Source of the DNA: a virus
Reading direction: 5' to 3' (one strand)
DNA length: 39,461 nt
Virus record (IMG/VR): IMGVR_UViG_3300037507_001355
Coordinates: 1 to 39,461 of that record
The notes under the pieces were generated by a model, which did no database searches, was not told the origin of the DNA, and saw only the letters and a list, made by a program, of their open reading frames with translations. Of this stretch, positions 34,001 to 39,413 are shown in pieces. Every line of letters starts with the position of its first letter. The stretch's first letter is position 1. A program made the translations under genes and the position numbers.

Positions 34001-34192
34001 ATGAAAATAGAAGCAAAGATGCAAGAGCACGACTGGGTAAACGTGTATTACGCGCACGAGATCATGATCGTGCCGCACTACAGCAAGAAAAAGACTTTCG
34101 TGCTTCCAGGCGGGCGTGAGATAAAAGAGCAGACGCTTATCGACAAGGGTTACAAGCCGGCAGTATCTTACTTGTGGCCGAGGCCGGTATGA
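34001..34192 (+). CDS. Small hypothetical protein
   Basis: The 63-aa product, MKIEAKMQEHDWVNVYYAHE then KKKTFVLPGGREIKEQ, has beta strands and no known motif. AGGAC precedes its ATG. It overlaps the next gene by 4 nt. It is a typical early-phage small protein with unknown role. Confidence 0.55.
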   Translation: MKIEAKMQEHDWVNVYYAHEIMIVPHYSKKKTFVLPGGREIKEQTLIDKGYKPAVSYLWPRPV

Positions 34193-34407
34193 CCCACGAG
34201 GAAATTATTAAGCTGGCGCGGAAGGCTGGCATCGCCAAGCACGGGCTTGGTTGGACCTGCTGGGAAGGTCAGCTCGAACGCTTCGCCGCTCTTGTTGCTG
34301 CGCATGAGCGTGAGGCGTGTGCAAAGGTGTGTGATGGCATGGATCACAACGGGGTGATGATTGCCGCAGACTGCGCCGCCACCATACGAGCAAGGGGAAA
34401 TACATGA
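34189..34407 (+). CDS. Small EREACAKVC-type protein, copy 1
   Basis: The 72-aa product begins MTHEEIIKLARKAGIAKHG, has LERFAALVAAHEREACAKVC and ends DCAATIRARGNT. This type is frequent in phages of Burkholderiales and Pseudomonadales without a known role. The paired cysteines C44 and C48 may bind metal. Two more tandem copies follow, with a 17-nt identical DNA segment. ATG 34189 (ATGA overlap) is preferred over GTG 34174. Confidence 0.65.
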   Translation: MTHEEIIKLARKAGIAKHGLGWTCWEGQLERFAALVAAHEREACAKVCDGMDHNGVMIAADCAATIRARGNT

Positions 34408-34613
34408 ACAGAGAAAACATTATTCGCATGGCAAAGAACGAGTACGGCATTTATGCTTTTACCGCAGACTCACTTACAGAGTTTGCGAACCTCATTGCTG
34501 CTGCCGAGCGTGAGGCGTGTGCGAAGTTTATTGAGCAGGACTATGTGCGCCAGTTTGAAAGACCTTGGCGTGACGATTTATCCGCCGCCATACGAGCAAG
34601 GGTGCAGACATGA
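34404..34613 (+). CDS. Small EREACAKxx-type protein, copy 2
   Basis: The 69-aa product begins MNRENIIRMAKNEYGIYAFT, has LIAAAEREACAKFIEQDYVR and ends SAAIRARVQT. It is a paralogue of the gene before it, with one Cys instead of three. GAGCGTGAGGCGTGTGC is identical in both at 34306 and 34506, 200 bp apart. Such repeats show tandem duplication followed by divergence. Function unknown. Confidence 0.65.
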   Translation: MNRENIIRMAKNEYGIYAFTADSLTEFANLIAAAEREACAKFIEQDYVRQFERPWRDDLSAAIRARVQT

Positions 34614-34825
34614 CCCGAGATCAAATAGATGAACTGATGCGTGAGAACGGCATTGTTGTTGTAGGGGAAGCTGTTTACGCGCTTGTGCAATTAGTCATTG
34701 AGATAGAACGTAAAGAGTGTGCAAAGGTGTGTGCAGACATTGCGATGCACAGAGATGTCGGGGCGTATGGCATGTTGGTTGCGCATAGCTGCGCTAACGA
34801 GATCTTGGAAAGAGGGTTGGCGTGA
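34610..34825 (+). CDS. Small ECAKVC-type protein, copy 3
   Basis: The 71-aa product begins MTRDQIDELMRENGIVVVGE, has EIERKECAKVCADIAMHRDV and ends SCANEILERGLA. It is a further paralogue of the two before it, more diverged. The pattern of four coupled ATGA junctions makes one polycistronic unit. Function unknown. Confidence 0.62.
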   Translation: MTRDQIDELMRENGIVVVGEAVYALVQLVIEIERKECAKVCADIAMHRDVGAYGMLVAHSCANEILERGLA

Positions 34826-35031
34826 AGGATTACATAGCCGGCGAATCCAACTGGCGAACACCAGACGATGAAGTGCCGCCGCGAGGGGTGAAGATGCTTT
34901 TGCTTAACGCTGGAGGTGTATGCGTGATCGGAACCTGGACAGACTGGGCAGTTGCATGGGCACCGCTGCCCAAAGTCCCTGAGCATATAAAACAGATTCT
35001 TATGTCAAAGCATTTGAAAGGAATGGCATGA
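34822..35031 (+). CDS. Small DUF551-like protein
   Basis: The 69-aa product starts at GTG 34822, with AGAGGG 5-6 nt upstream and a 4-nt overlap with the previous stop. It contains ESNWRTPDDEVPPRGVKMLL and a WTDWAVAWAPLPKVPE end, which recalls the small DUF551 family (W-x-P-x-x-x-x-P ... H/A-W-x-P-L-P). Such proteins occur in phage early operons. No role is known. Confidence 0.6.
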   Translation: MKDYIAGESNWRTPDDEVPPRGVKMLLLNAGGVCVIGTWTDWAVAWAPLPKVPEHIKQILMSKHLKGMA

Positions 35032-35249
35032 TTTCAGAGATAAGACAAGACGAGGTAATTAGGATGGCAAAGATTGCTAAGTTGCCTACCTACTTCAAGA
35101 CAGGCGAGCCGGTGAACCTAAAAGAGCTAGAGGATTTCGCTGAGCTGGTGAGGTTCAACGTAGGCGAAGCAAGGCTCAATCACTGCATCGAACTTTTAGA
35201 GAAACGTGGTTATAAAGACGCAGCAGACTTACTAAGGGGCGAAGGATGA
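35028..35249 (+). CDS. Small helical early protein, distant paralogue
   Basis: The 73-aa product, MISEIRQDEVIRMAKIAKLP then ELEDFAELVRFNVGEARLNH, keeps the order of the EREACAKVC group (helix, F-A-x-L-V, helix) but without its cysteine motif. It may be a fourth, diverged copy. AAGGAATGGC precedes the ATG. It overlaps both neighbours by 4 nt. Confidence 0.55.
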   Translation: MISEIRQDEVIRMAKIAKLPTYFKTGEPVNLKELEDFAELVRFNVGEARLNHCIELLEKRGYKDAADLLRGEG

Positions 35250-35593
35250 TTCCATTTTCTTTTCCAACAGCAAGACGAACAGACCCGCTGACTTCACACA
35301 TGGCGGCAATCGACGCAAGGTTCAAAGCAAACAACCACAGGCGTACCGCTTTGCTTGCCTTACTCGAACATGGCAACCTTACTGATTACGAGCTGTCGGA
35401 TAAAACCGGCTTACAGCAAAACAGCATAGGAAAGCGCAGAAAAGACTGCCAGGATGCGGGACTGGTGACGCACTACAGAGACGATGATGGTAATAAGGTA
35501 AAGCGACCCGCTCCGTCTGGAAGCAAGGCTTATGTGTGGACGTTAACTGAGCGCGGTGAAAATTTGGCAAATCAAATCAAGAGGGAACTATGA
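35246..35593 (+). CDS. Winged-helix protein (RRTDPLTSH type)
   Basis: The 115-aa product starts MIPFSFPTARRTDPLTSHMA, then LLALLEHGNLTDYELSDKTG, and a LQQNSIGKRRKDCQDAGLV recognition helix and wing. This family of phage winged-helix proteins is common in early regions. It may control early genes. GGGGCGAAGG precedes its ATG. It overlaps the next gene by 4 nt. Confidence 0.7.
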   Translation: MIPFSFPTARRTDPLTSHMAAIDARFKANNHRRTALLALLEHGNLTDYELSDKTGLQQNSIGKRRKDCQDAGLVTHYRDDDGNKVKRPAPSGSKAYVWTLTERGENLANQIKREL

Positions 35594-35766
35594 AAGAGCA
35601 AGCAAGGCAAGCATTCTTAAATTCACTAACAGAAGATCTCAGCGACTTTGACAAACTCATGCTTCAGATCGACGAGATCTGCGAGATGGCTGAGGATCTG
35701 TCCCTGAGAGCTAGGCAACTAGCCGACGAAGCAGAAGAACAGCTTAGGAGATTGAAAGGTGAGTGA
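35590..35766 (+). CDS. 58-aa coiled-coil protein
   Basis: The product MKEQARQAFLNSLTEDLSDF ... IDEICEMAEDLSLRARQLA then DEAEEQLRRLKGE is one long charged helix with heptad-like spacing, so a dimeric coiled coil is likely. GAGGGAA precedes ATG 35590. It overlaps both neighbours. No family is known. Confidence 0.6.
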   Translation: MKEQARQAFLNSLTEDLSDFDKLMLQIDEICEMAEDLSLRARQLADEAEEQLRRLKGE

Positions 35767-35950
35767 ATGGGACTCTGTGAAAGGCATCGTGGAGCCCTGG
35801 AGAAGGCTTACAGTCGAAGAAATGAAGGCTGTGGGTAGAAATCTACTTACCAAGCAAAACGAGGCTGAGATGCTGATCTACGCGACCCGAATTGAGGCGT
35901 ACATCATGGCATTGAATTCGTCAAGAAGTGGGAGTAAACTCAAAAAGTGA
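35759..35950 (+). CDS. Last small gene of the early operon
   Basis: The 63-aa product starts at GTG 35759 with AGGAG about 9 nt upstream. The sequence MSEWDSVKGIVEPWRRLTVE then EAEMLIYATRIEAYIMALN is helical. It ends just before a strong terminator, so it closes the operon. Function unknown. Confidence 0.55.
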   Translation: MSEWDSVKGIVEPWRRLTVEEMKAVGRNLLTKQNEAEMLIYATRIEAYIMALNSSRSGSKLKK

Positions 35951-35965
35951 CTCCTTCCCCTGGTT

Positions 35966-35989
35966 GCCCTCTCCGCGAGGGCTTTTTTT
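35966..35989 (+). terminator. Intrinsic terminator of the early operon
   Basis: GCCCTC (35966-35971), loop TCCGC and GAGGGC (35977-35982) are followed by seven T. This is a strong rho-independent terminator. The ribosome binding site of the next gene (GGAG) starts only 1 nt after the T-run, so that gene depends on read-through or on antitermination, or on an internal promoter. Confidence 0.9.
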
Positions 35990-35998
35990 GGAGCGCTT

Positions 35999-36388
35999 AT
36001 GTCCATAAGGCTTAAATTCAAAGAAGAGCCGGTAACCACTGGCGCTTTTATCATGTGCCTGCTTCACGGAGTCACCAACGCGCACATTCTCCACTTGCAA
36101 AGCCAAAGCTATGCTCAGCACAAAGCCCTTGGATCTTTCTACGAGGATCTTGGCGACTTAGTCGATACCGTTGTTGAGCAATGGCAAGGGCTAAACGGGA
36201 AGCTGATTAGTTATCCCGTCGAGTACAGACCACCGCAACAAACGCCCAAGGCTGAGCTGGAATATATGCTTGGTTACGTCAAAGACTATCGGGCAGTTAT
36301 GGGTTCAGACTCAGCCATACAAAACAGCATCGACGAGATTGAAGCGCTCATGCAATCCACACTATACAAACTCACATTCCTGAAATGA
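35999..36388 (+). CDS. Dps/ferritin-like helical protein (DUF5856-like)
   Basis: The 129-aa product resembles a phage family often annotated DUF5856: MCLLHGVTNAHILHLQSQSY, then QHKALGSFYEDLGDLVDTVV, in four-helix-bundle order as in Dps. His and Asp/Glu residues at these points (H23, H29, E49, D50) might bind metal, but a ferroxidase site cannot be proven. GGAG precedes ATG 35999 right after a terminator. Its role may be protection of DNA or an unknown host interaction. Confidence 0.65.
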   Translation: MSIRLKFKEEPVTTGAFIMCLLHGVTNAHILHLQSQSYAQHKALGSFYEDLGDLVDTVVEQWQGLNGKLISYPVEYRPPQQTPKAELEYMLGYVKDYRAVMGSDSAIQNSIDEIEALMQSTLYKLTFLK

Positions 36389-36621
36389 GAATCGAAAAGG
36401 CTTTAGAACATCTAGCCAACGAAAAGGACTTCATCTTCCAGGCCGTGTTCAATCAAGATGATCTGCCCTACTCACTCTATTGTTTATTCAACGCACTCAT
36501 GGAGCGTGAAGAACTGGAGTCAATCACAAGGCACATGACTCGCAAAGAGTCGGACCTATTCTTAGACCTAGCCACATACTCATGCCAAGAACGCCCAAGC
36601 AGACAACCTGCCGGGAGTTAG
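36385..36621 (+). CDS. Small helical protein
   Basis: The 78-aa product (MRIEKALEHLANEKDFIFQA, then NALMEREELESITRHMTRKE) is helical and acidic. It overlaps the previous gene by 4 nt and the HNH gene by 40 nt. No family is recognised. It sits just before the packaging-type HNH, so a late regulatory role is possible. Confidence 0.55.
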   Translation: MRIEKALEHLANEKDFIFQAVFNQDDLPYSLYCLFNALMEREELESITRHMTRKESDLFLDLATYSCQERPSRQPAGS

Positions 36622-36965
36622 GCTGCACCAACCCCAAGGTCAACAACTCTACATTTTGCGGCATCCACGGAGGTGCCCTATCTGAAGATCGCAGGTCACT
36701 GAAGAATCTGTACAACACGAAACAGTGGAAGCAATTCAGGCAAATCCAGCTATCCAAGCATCCGATCTGCGCTCGATGCCAAAGCCTGGGGAAAATAACG
36801 CCAGCCCACCACGTTGACCACATATTTCCGCATAAGATGGACAAAGAAAAGTGGATGGGCAACCGCTTCCAATCTTTGTGCCATGAATGCCACTCTGTTA
36901 AAACAAACCTGGAAAAGAAGGGCGAGATCCACGACTATGTGGAGCAAAAGGTTTATACGGAGTAA
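36582..36965 (+). CDS. HNH endonuclease, packaging type
   Basis: The 127-aa product has an N-terminal Cys/His set (C10, C15, C26, H29), then WKQFRQIQLSKHPICARCQ with C63 and C66, HHVDHIFPHK with D79 and H80, and SLCHECHSVKT with C100 and C103. This is the HK97 gp74-like HNH form usually found next to terS, where it joins terminase in cleaving at cos. Here 2.5 kb of other sequence lies between it and terS if the genome is circular. Confidence 0.88.
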   Translation: MPRTPKQTTCRELGCTNPKVNNSTFCGIHGGALSEDRRSLKNLYNTKQWKQFRQIQLSKHPICARCQSLGKITPAHHVDHIFPHKMDKEKWMGNRFQSLCHECHSVKTNLEKKGEIHDYVEQKVYTE

Positions 36966-37281
36966 AAAAATATTTTTTCACGGCCAAAAAAATTTCCGGG
37001 CCTGACTTTCCGCCGGCCCGCCGGAAAAAGTTTGGGACATTTCCCAGAATTTTTTTTCAAAATTTTTTTTTAAGCAGCTGGGATCAGAACTGAAACCGAC
37101 AAACGGTCGATTTTGGGGGATGAAACTGACCAGCGGCAGATTCTGACCGACGAGCGGTCGATCGGCACCGGATCGCGGCACGAACGGCAATGCGGCATGA
37201 TAAGCGCACTTGAGCGGCAGGCAAAGCCGGATCGGCGGACCAGTAGGCGGATTTTGGGCGATAAACGGCATTTCGGCGCAC
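36966..37281. other. Non-coding repeat-rich zone after HNH
   Basis: No gene is seen. It has an A-T palindrome (AAAAAATATTTTTT at about 36968), a GC-rich inverted repeat TTTCCG ... CGGAAA around 37008-37028, two long T-runs near 37049-37070, then an array of short CGAC/GTCG repeats. Strong composition change within 100 bp, position after HNH and dyad symmetry fit a cos or pac site or an origin. None of these can be proven from sequence alone. Confidence 0.55.
37097..37160 (+). repeat. CGAC-N5-GTCG repeats, left cluster
   Basis: CGAC-AAACG-GTCG at 37097-37109 and CGAC-GAGCG-GTCG at 37148-37160 are short inverted repeats with the same 4-5-4 pattern, each followed by AT. More degenerate G-x-CGG-x-GATT forms continue to about 37270. 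Related copies lie at 39223-39413, on the other side of the leftward genes. They could be protein binding iterons. Confidence 0.65.
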
Positions 37282-37452
37282 CTATTCCAAAGGCGGTGGC
37301 TCACTGCTCAGCGCATAGGCTAGAGCCCCCGATTCAGTCTCAAAAAGCGCCACTACGGGTAGCGGATCGCCGTCGATGATCCACTGCGCCACCCATTGAC
37401 CGCGAGCGTTGATATAAAGGCGCACTGCGCCGCAATCCCTTTTGATCAGCAT
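37282..37452 (-). CDS. 56-aa hypothetical protein
   Basis: Read leftward from ATG 37452, the product is MLIKRDCGAVRLYINARGQW then VAQWIIDGDPLPVVALF and ends ALSSEPPPLE. It has beta-strand character, with a small domain-like hydrophobic core. AGGGG lies 6 nt upstream. A longer frame to 37515 lacks such a site. It lies downstream of the UUCG terminator, so it needs its own promoter or read-through. Function unknown. Confidence 0.55.
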   Translation of the reverse strand: MLIKRDCGAVRLYINARGQWVAQWIIDGDPLPVVALFETESGALAYALSSEPPPLE

Positions 37453-37540
37453 GAAAACCCCTATAAAAGCCCGAAGGCATAACCGGCCAAGACGGCCACC
37501 AAAAAGCTCAGGCAATCCCTAAGCGCTTTAGTGGGCGCAA

Positions 37541-37572
37541 GGCAAGCGCAAGCCAGCGCAGGCAAGCGCAAG
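37541..37572 (+). repeat. Direct repeat GGCAAGCGCAAG, 20-bp period
   Basis: GGCAAGCGCAAG occurs at 37541-37552 and 37561-37572, with CCAGCGCA between. A shorter GGCAAGCGC copy follows near 37707. The phase of 20 bp, near two helical turns, would fit a binding array beside the GTAACC sites. Confidence 0.6.
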
Positions 37573-37589
37573 ACGAACGCATGGAACCC

Positions 37590-37625
37590 GTAACCCTAGG
37601 TTACGTATTGGTAACCCTGACTTAC
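37590..37625. promoter_or_regulatory. GTAACC operator-like pair
   Basis: GTAACCCTAGGTTAC at 37590-37604 is an inverted repeat (GTAACC-CTA-GGTTAC). A second, less symmetric copy GTAACCCTGACTTAC lies at 37611-37625, 21 bp apart, so on the same helix face. Two such dyads between leftward genes suggest binding of a dimeric regulator. No regulator gene is identified. Confidence 0.6.
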
Positions 37626-37631
37626 AGGCAC

Positions 37632-37652
37632 AAAAAAAGCCCCGAAGGGCTT
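37632..37652 (-). terminator. UUCG intrinsic terminator of the 241-aa gene
   Basis: Read leftward, AAGCCC-TTCG-GGGCTT is followed by five more T (seven T in all). The UUCG tetraloop and T-run make a strong intrinsic terminator, about 90 nt after the 241-aa gene's stop. It should separate that gene from the 56-aa gene further left. Confidence 0.88.
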
Positions 37653-37743
37653 CTGCTAAAGCTTAATTTTCATAGCAAAACCTCATAGACTGAAAAAAAT
37701 GGCGCAGGCAAGCGCCACACCAAAAACAAAAGCCACAAGCCAG

Positions 37744-38469
37744 TCAGTTAACATGATTGGCAGCCTTGCCATGCGCGACAATCGCGATTGATACGCTTTC
37801 GGGCTTTAGTGCGCCGTCACATGCGCCACAATCAACGCATTGGCGACGATTGCCACCCTCAGGGCTTGCTGGGCACGAAATCTCATGTTTAAGCGCTGGC
37901 GCTTGCATGACCGGGATAACCCGAAATGTGCGCCAGCCCATACTCCGGGCTAAATCGCGATCTATAGCACTATCAGCGCTTGCCATGCACAATTCGCGCA
38001 TCGGCTGAGCCCAAGCTTCGCGCCATTGGTGACTGTAACCGGTCCAACCAAGAGAAAATTGAAGGATCGCAAGCCATGCGTCGATATCAATCATTGCCGG
38101 ATCACCATAAGCGCCCAAGCGCACCATGCGGCCACGCAAAAGCTCAGCGCCTAAGCTTGGGTTATGCGAATAATCAGGGTATGACCCGCGGGTGAAAGCT
38201 TTATAAACGGCGCTCACTGATTTTGAGACATCAACGTAGCATGTGCGCTTAGTCGATGCGCTGCCCCTATGTACGCAATCCCCACAAATTGATGCATCGT
38301 CGGCGCTTTTAATTGCATCCATTGGATGCACATCGGCGCGCAATATATAGGTTTGAACCATGTCACCGGTTTTTATATTTTTGCTTTTTAGGACCGCGAT
38401 ACCGACAATTGGTGCGCCGTCTACTGGTGAAAAACCCCGATAAAAAATAAAGCCCCTCGGTTTTGCCAT
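37744..38469 (-). CDS. Cysteine-rich conserved phage protein
   Basis: The 241-aa product has ICGDCVHRG (C62, C65) with C77 in RTCYVD, then RLGAYGDPAMIDIDAWLAI, WTGYSHQWREAW, ELCMASADSA with C161, GWRTFRVIPV, and a C-terminal CPASPEGG with C199 and CVDCGAC (C211, C214, C217). The order is typical of a family widespread in phages without a known role. The Cys sets suggest zinc or iron-sulphur binding. A TIM-barrel-like fold is possible. ACGGAG precedes its ATG. It is alone on its transcript between a hairpin and a terminator. Confidence 0.75.
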   Translation of the reverse strand: MAKPRGFIFYRGFSPVDGAPIVGIAVLKSKNIKTGDMVQTYILRADVHPMDAIKSADDASICGDCVHRGSASTKRTCYVDVSKSVSAVYKAFTRGSYPDYSHNPSLGAELLRGRMVRLGAYGDPAMIDIDAWLAILQFSLGWTGYSHQWREAWAQPMRELCMASADSAIDRDLARSMGWRTFRVIPVMQAPALKHEISCPASPEGGNRRQCVDCGACDGALKPESVSIAIVAHGKAANHVN

Positions 38470-38511
38470 TTGAATCTCCGTTATTTACTGAATGATGCGA
38501 ATCACATCCCG

Positions 38512-38531
38512 GAGCCCAAAAAAATGGGCTC
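38512..38531 (-). other. Hairpin between leftward genes
   Basis: GAGCCCA and TGGGCTC form a 7-bp stem around six A (six T on the leftward transcript). It lies 10 nt after the stop of the 92-aa gene and about 40 nt before the 241-aa gene start. It has no following T-run, so it may be a weak terminator or a stabilising 3' end. Confidence 0.55.
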
Positions 38532-38541
38532 AAGGATAAGA

Positions 38542-38820
38542 TCAGCCGTTATGCGAAAGCTCATTTTTTGCACTGTAAAGGGTCCATTTAGCATGGAGCT
38601 TTTTATGCATTGCAATCGCCCAGTTTTCGCCGAAAAACTCGACGTTAGTGATAAATAGGATTCGAGCCCATAAATAGCGATTAATCCCGGTCACCTCGTA
38701 ATTGTACGAATAAGGGTTAACGCAATTGACCAGTTTCTTGTACTGAAGGCGAGAAAGCGCGCAGTCTTCAGCCACGACTAACCGGATTGTCGATTCAGCG
38801 CCAGTGATAGTGATAATCAT
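38542..38820 (-). CDS. 92-aa paralogue of the neighbouring 97-aa protein
   Basis: The product has an N-terminal beta part, then LSRLQYKKLVNCVNP and YEVTGINRYLWARILF, matching LSAGQYKRLKRHLCG and HDVSGIDPKRWGQILF of the gene before it. So the two are tandem duplicates. A positively charged end follows. ATG overlaps the previous stop (TAATG), so they are coupled. Function unknown. Confidence 0.65.
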   Translation of the reverse strand: MIITITGAESTIRLVVAEDCALSRLQYKKLVNCVNPYSYNYEVTGINRYLWARILFITNVEFFGENWAIAMHKKLHAKWTLYSAKNELSHNG

Positions 38821-39113
38821 TACAGTTTCCCCACATTGGCAAGCGCTTCGGCGCGATAAAAAGACTTGTGTGCCATTGCCATGCTGTTGAAAAGTATCTG
38901 GCCCCAGCGCTTAGGATCAATGCCCGATACATCATGCTTGAGTGTTTCGCACTGGCACTCTGCAACGCCACACAAATGCCTTTTCAGGCGCTTATATTGC
39001 CCAGCGCTTAGGCTTTCATCACCGCCTTTGATGCGAAGGCGCATCGGTCCGACGTTATGAAAGCCACCCGAAACTGTAACCAGTGCATCTAACTGATATT
39101 CGATTATTGCCAT
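38820..39113 (-). CDS. 97-aa protein of unknown function
   Basis: The product begins MAIIEYQLDALVTVSGGF, then MRLRIKGGDESLSAGQYKRL and HDVSGIDPKRWGQILFNSMA. Start 39113 is chosen for the ACGGAGAATCAC leader, instead of a far upstream ATG at 39326 that would cover a terminator and repeats. It is the first gene of the leftward unit. It shares the Q-Y-K-x-L ... G-I-x-x-x-x-W-x-x-I-L-F pattern with the next gene. Confidence 0.65.
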   Translation of the reverse strand: MAIIEYQLDALVTVSGGFHNVGPMRLRIKGGDESLSAGQYKRLKRHLCGVAECQCETLKHDVSGIDPKRWGQILFNSMAMAHKSFYRAEALANVGKL

Positions 39114-39182
39114 GTGATTCTCCGTAAAAAAACTAGTCGATTGATTACAACGCGCCAATCCTAACCACAAAAACCAGCCACC

Positions 39183-39206
39183 AAGCGCCACATCGGCGCT
39201 TTTTTT
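39183..39206 (+). terminator. Plus-strand intrinsic terminator
   Basis: AGCGCC (39184-39189), loop ACATC and GGCGCT (39195-39200) are followed by T to 39206 (seven T in total). The plus-strand form is clear. The nearest upstream plus-strand gene is the HNH gene, which ends at 36965. It may stop read-through before terS, or end a small unknown RNA. Confidence 0.85.
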
Positions 39207-39222
39207 ACGCCTGCCCGATGGC

Positions 39223-39413
39223 CGGTCGATTTCAGGCCCACAAACGGTAATGCACTGCCGCTCAAGCCGATCCAAGGCCCACCAAAAGCGCTTGATCGAG
39301 CGTAAACCATTGATTTCAAACGACAAACCCCGATTTCCGTTATAACCTGCGACAGACGGTCGATTTCAGGGTTTAAAAGGGATCGGCGGTCGATTGCGGC
39401 CGACAGACGGCGA
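39223..39413 (+). repeat. CGGTCGATTTCAGG repeats, right cluster
   Basis: CGGTCGATTTCAGG is identical at 39223-39236 and 39357-39370. CGAC-AGACG-GTCG lies at 39350-39362, and imperfect copies are at 39321 (CGACAAACCCCGATTT), 39386 (GGCGGTCGATTGCGG) and 39401 (CGACAGACGGCGA). They share the pattern of the left cluster near 37100-37160, in the same orientation. Binding iterons or recombination relics are both possible. Confidence 0.65.

Noticed and set aside
34306-34522. Identical 17-nt blocks 200 bp apart as a possible CRISPR-like repeat
   Set aside because: Only two exact copies, both inside coding frames at the same codon position of paralogous genes. Gene duplication explains them.
38820-39326. 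Longer start (168 aa) for the 97-aa leftward gene
   Set aside because: The extension covers a terminator hairpin and repeats, and its composition is unlike the rest. ATG 39113 has a clear ACGGAG leader.
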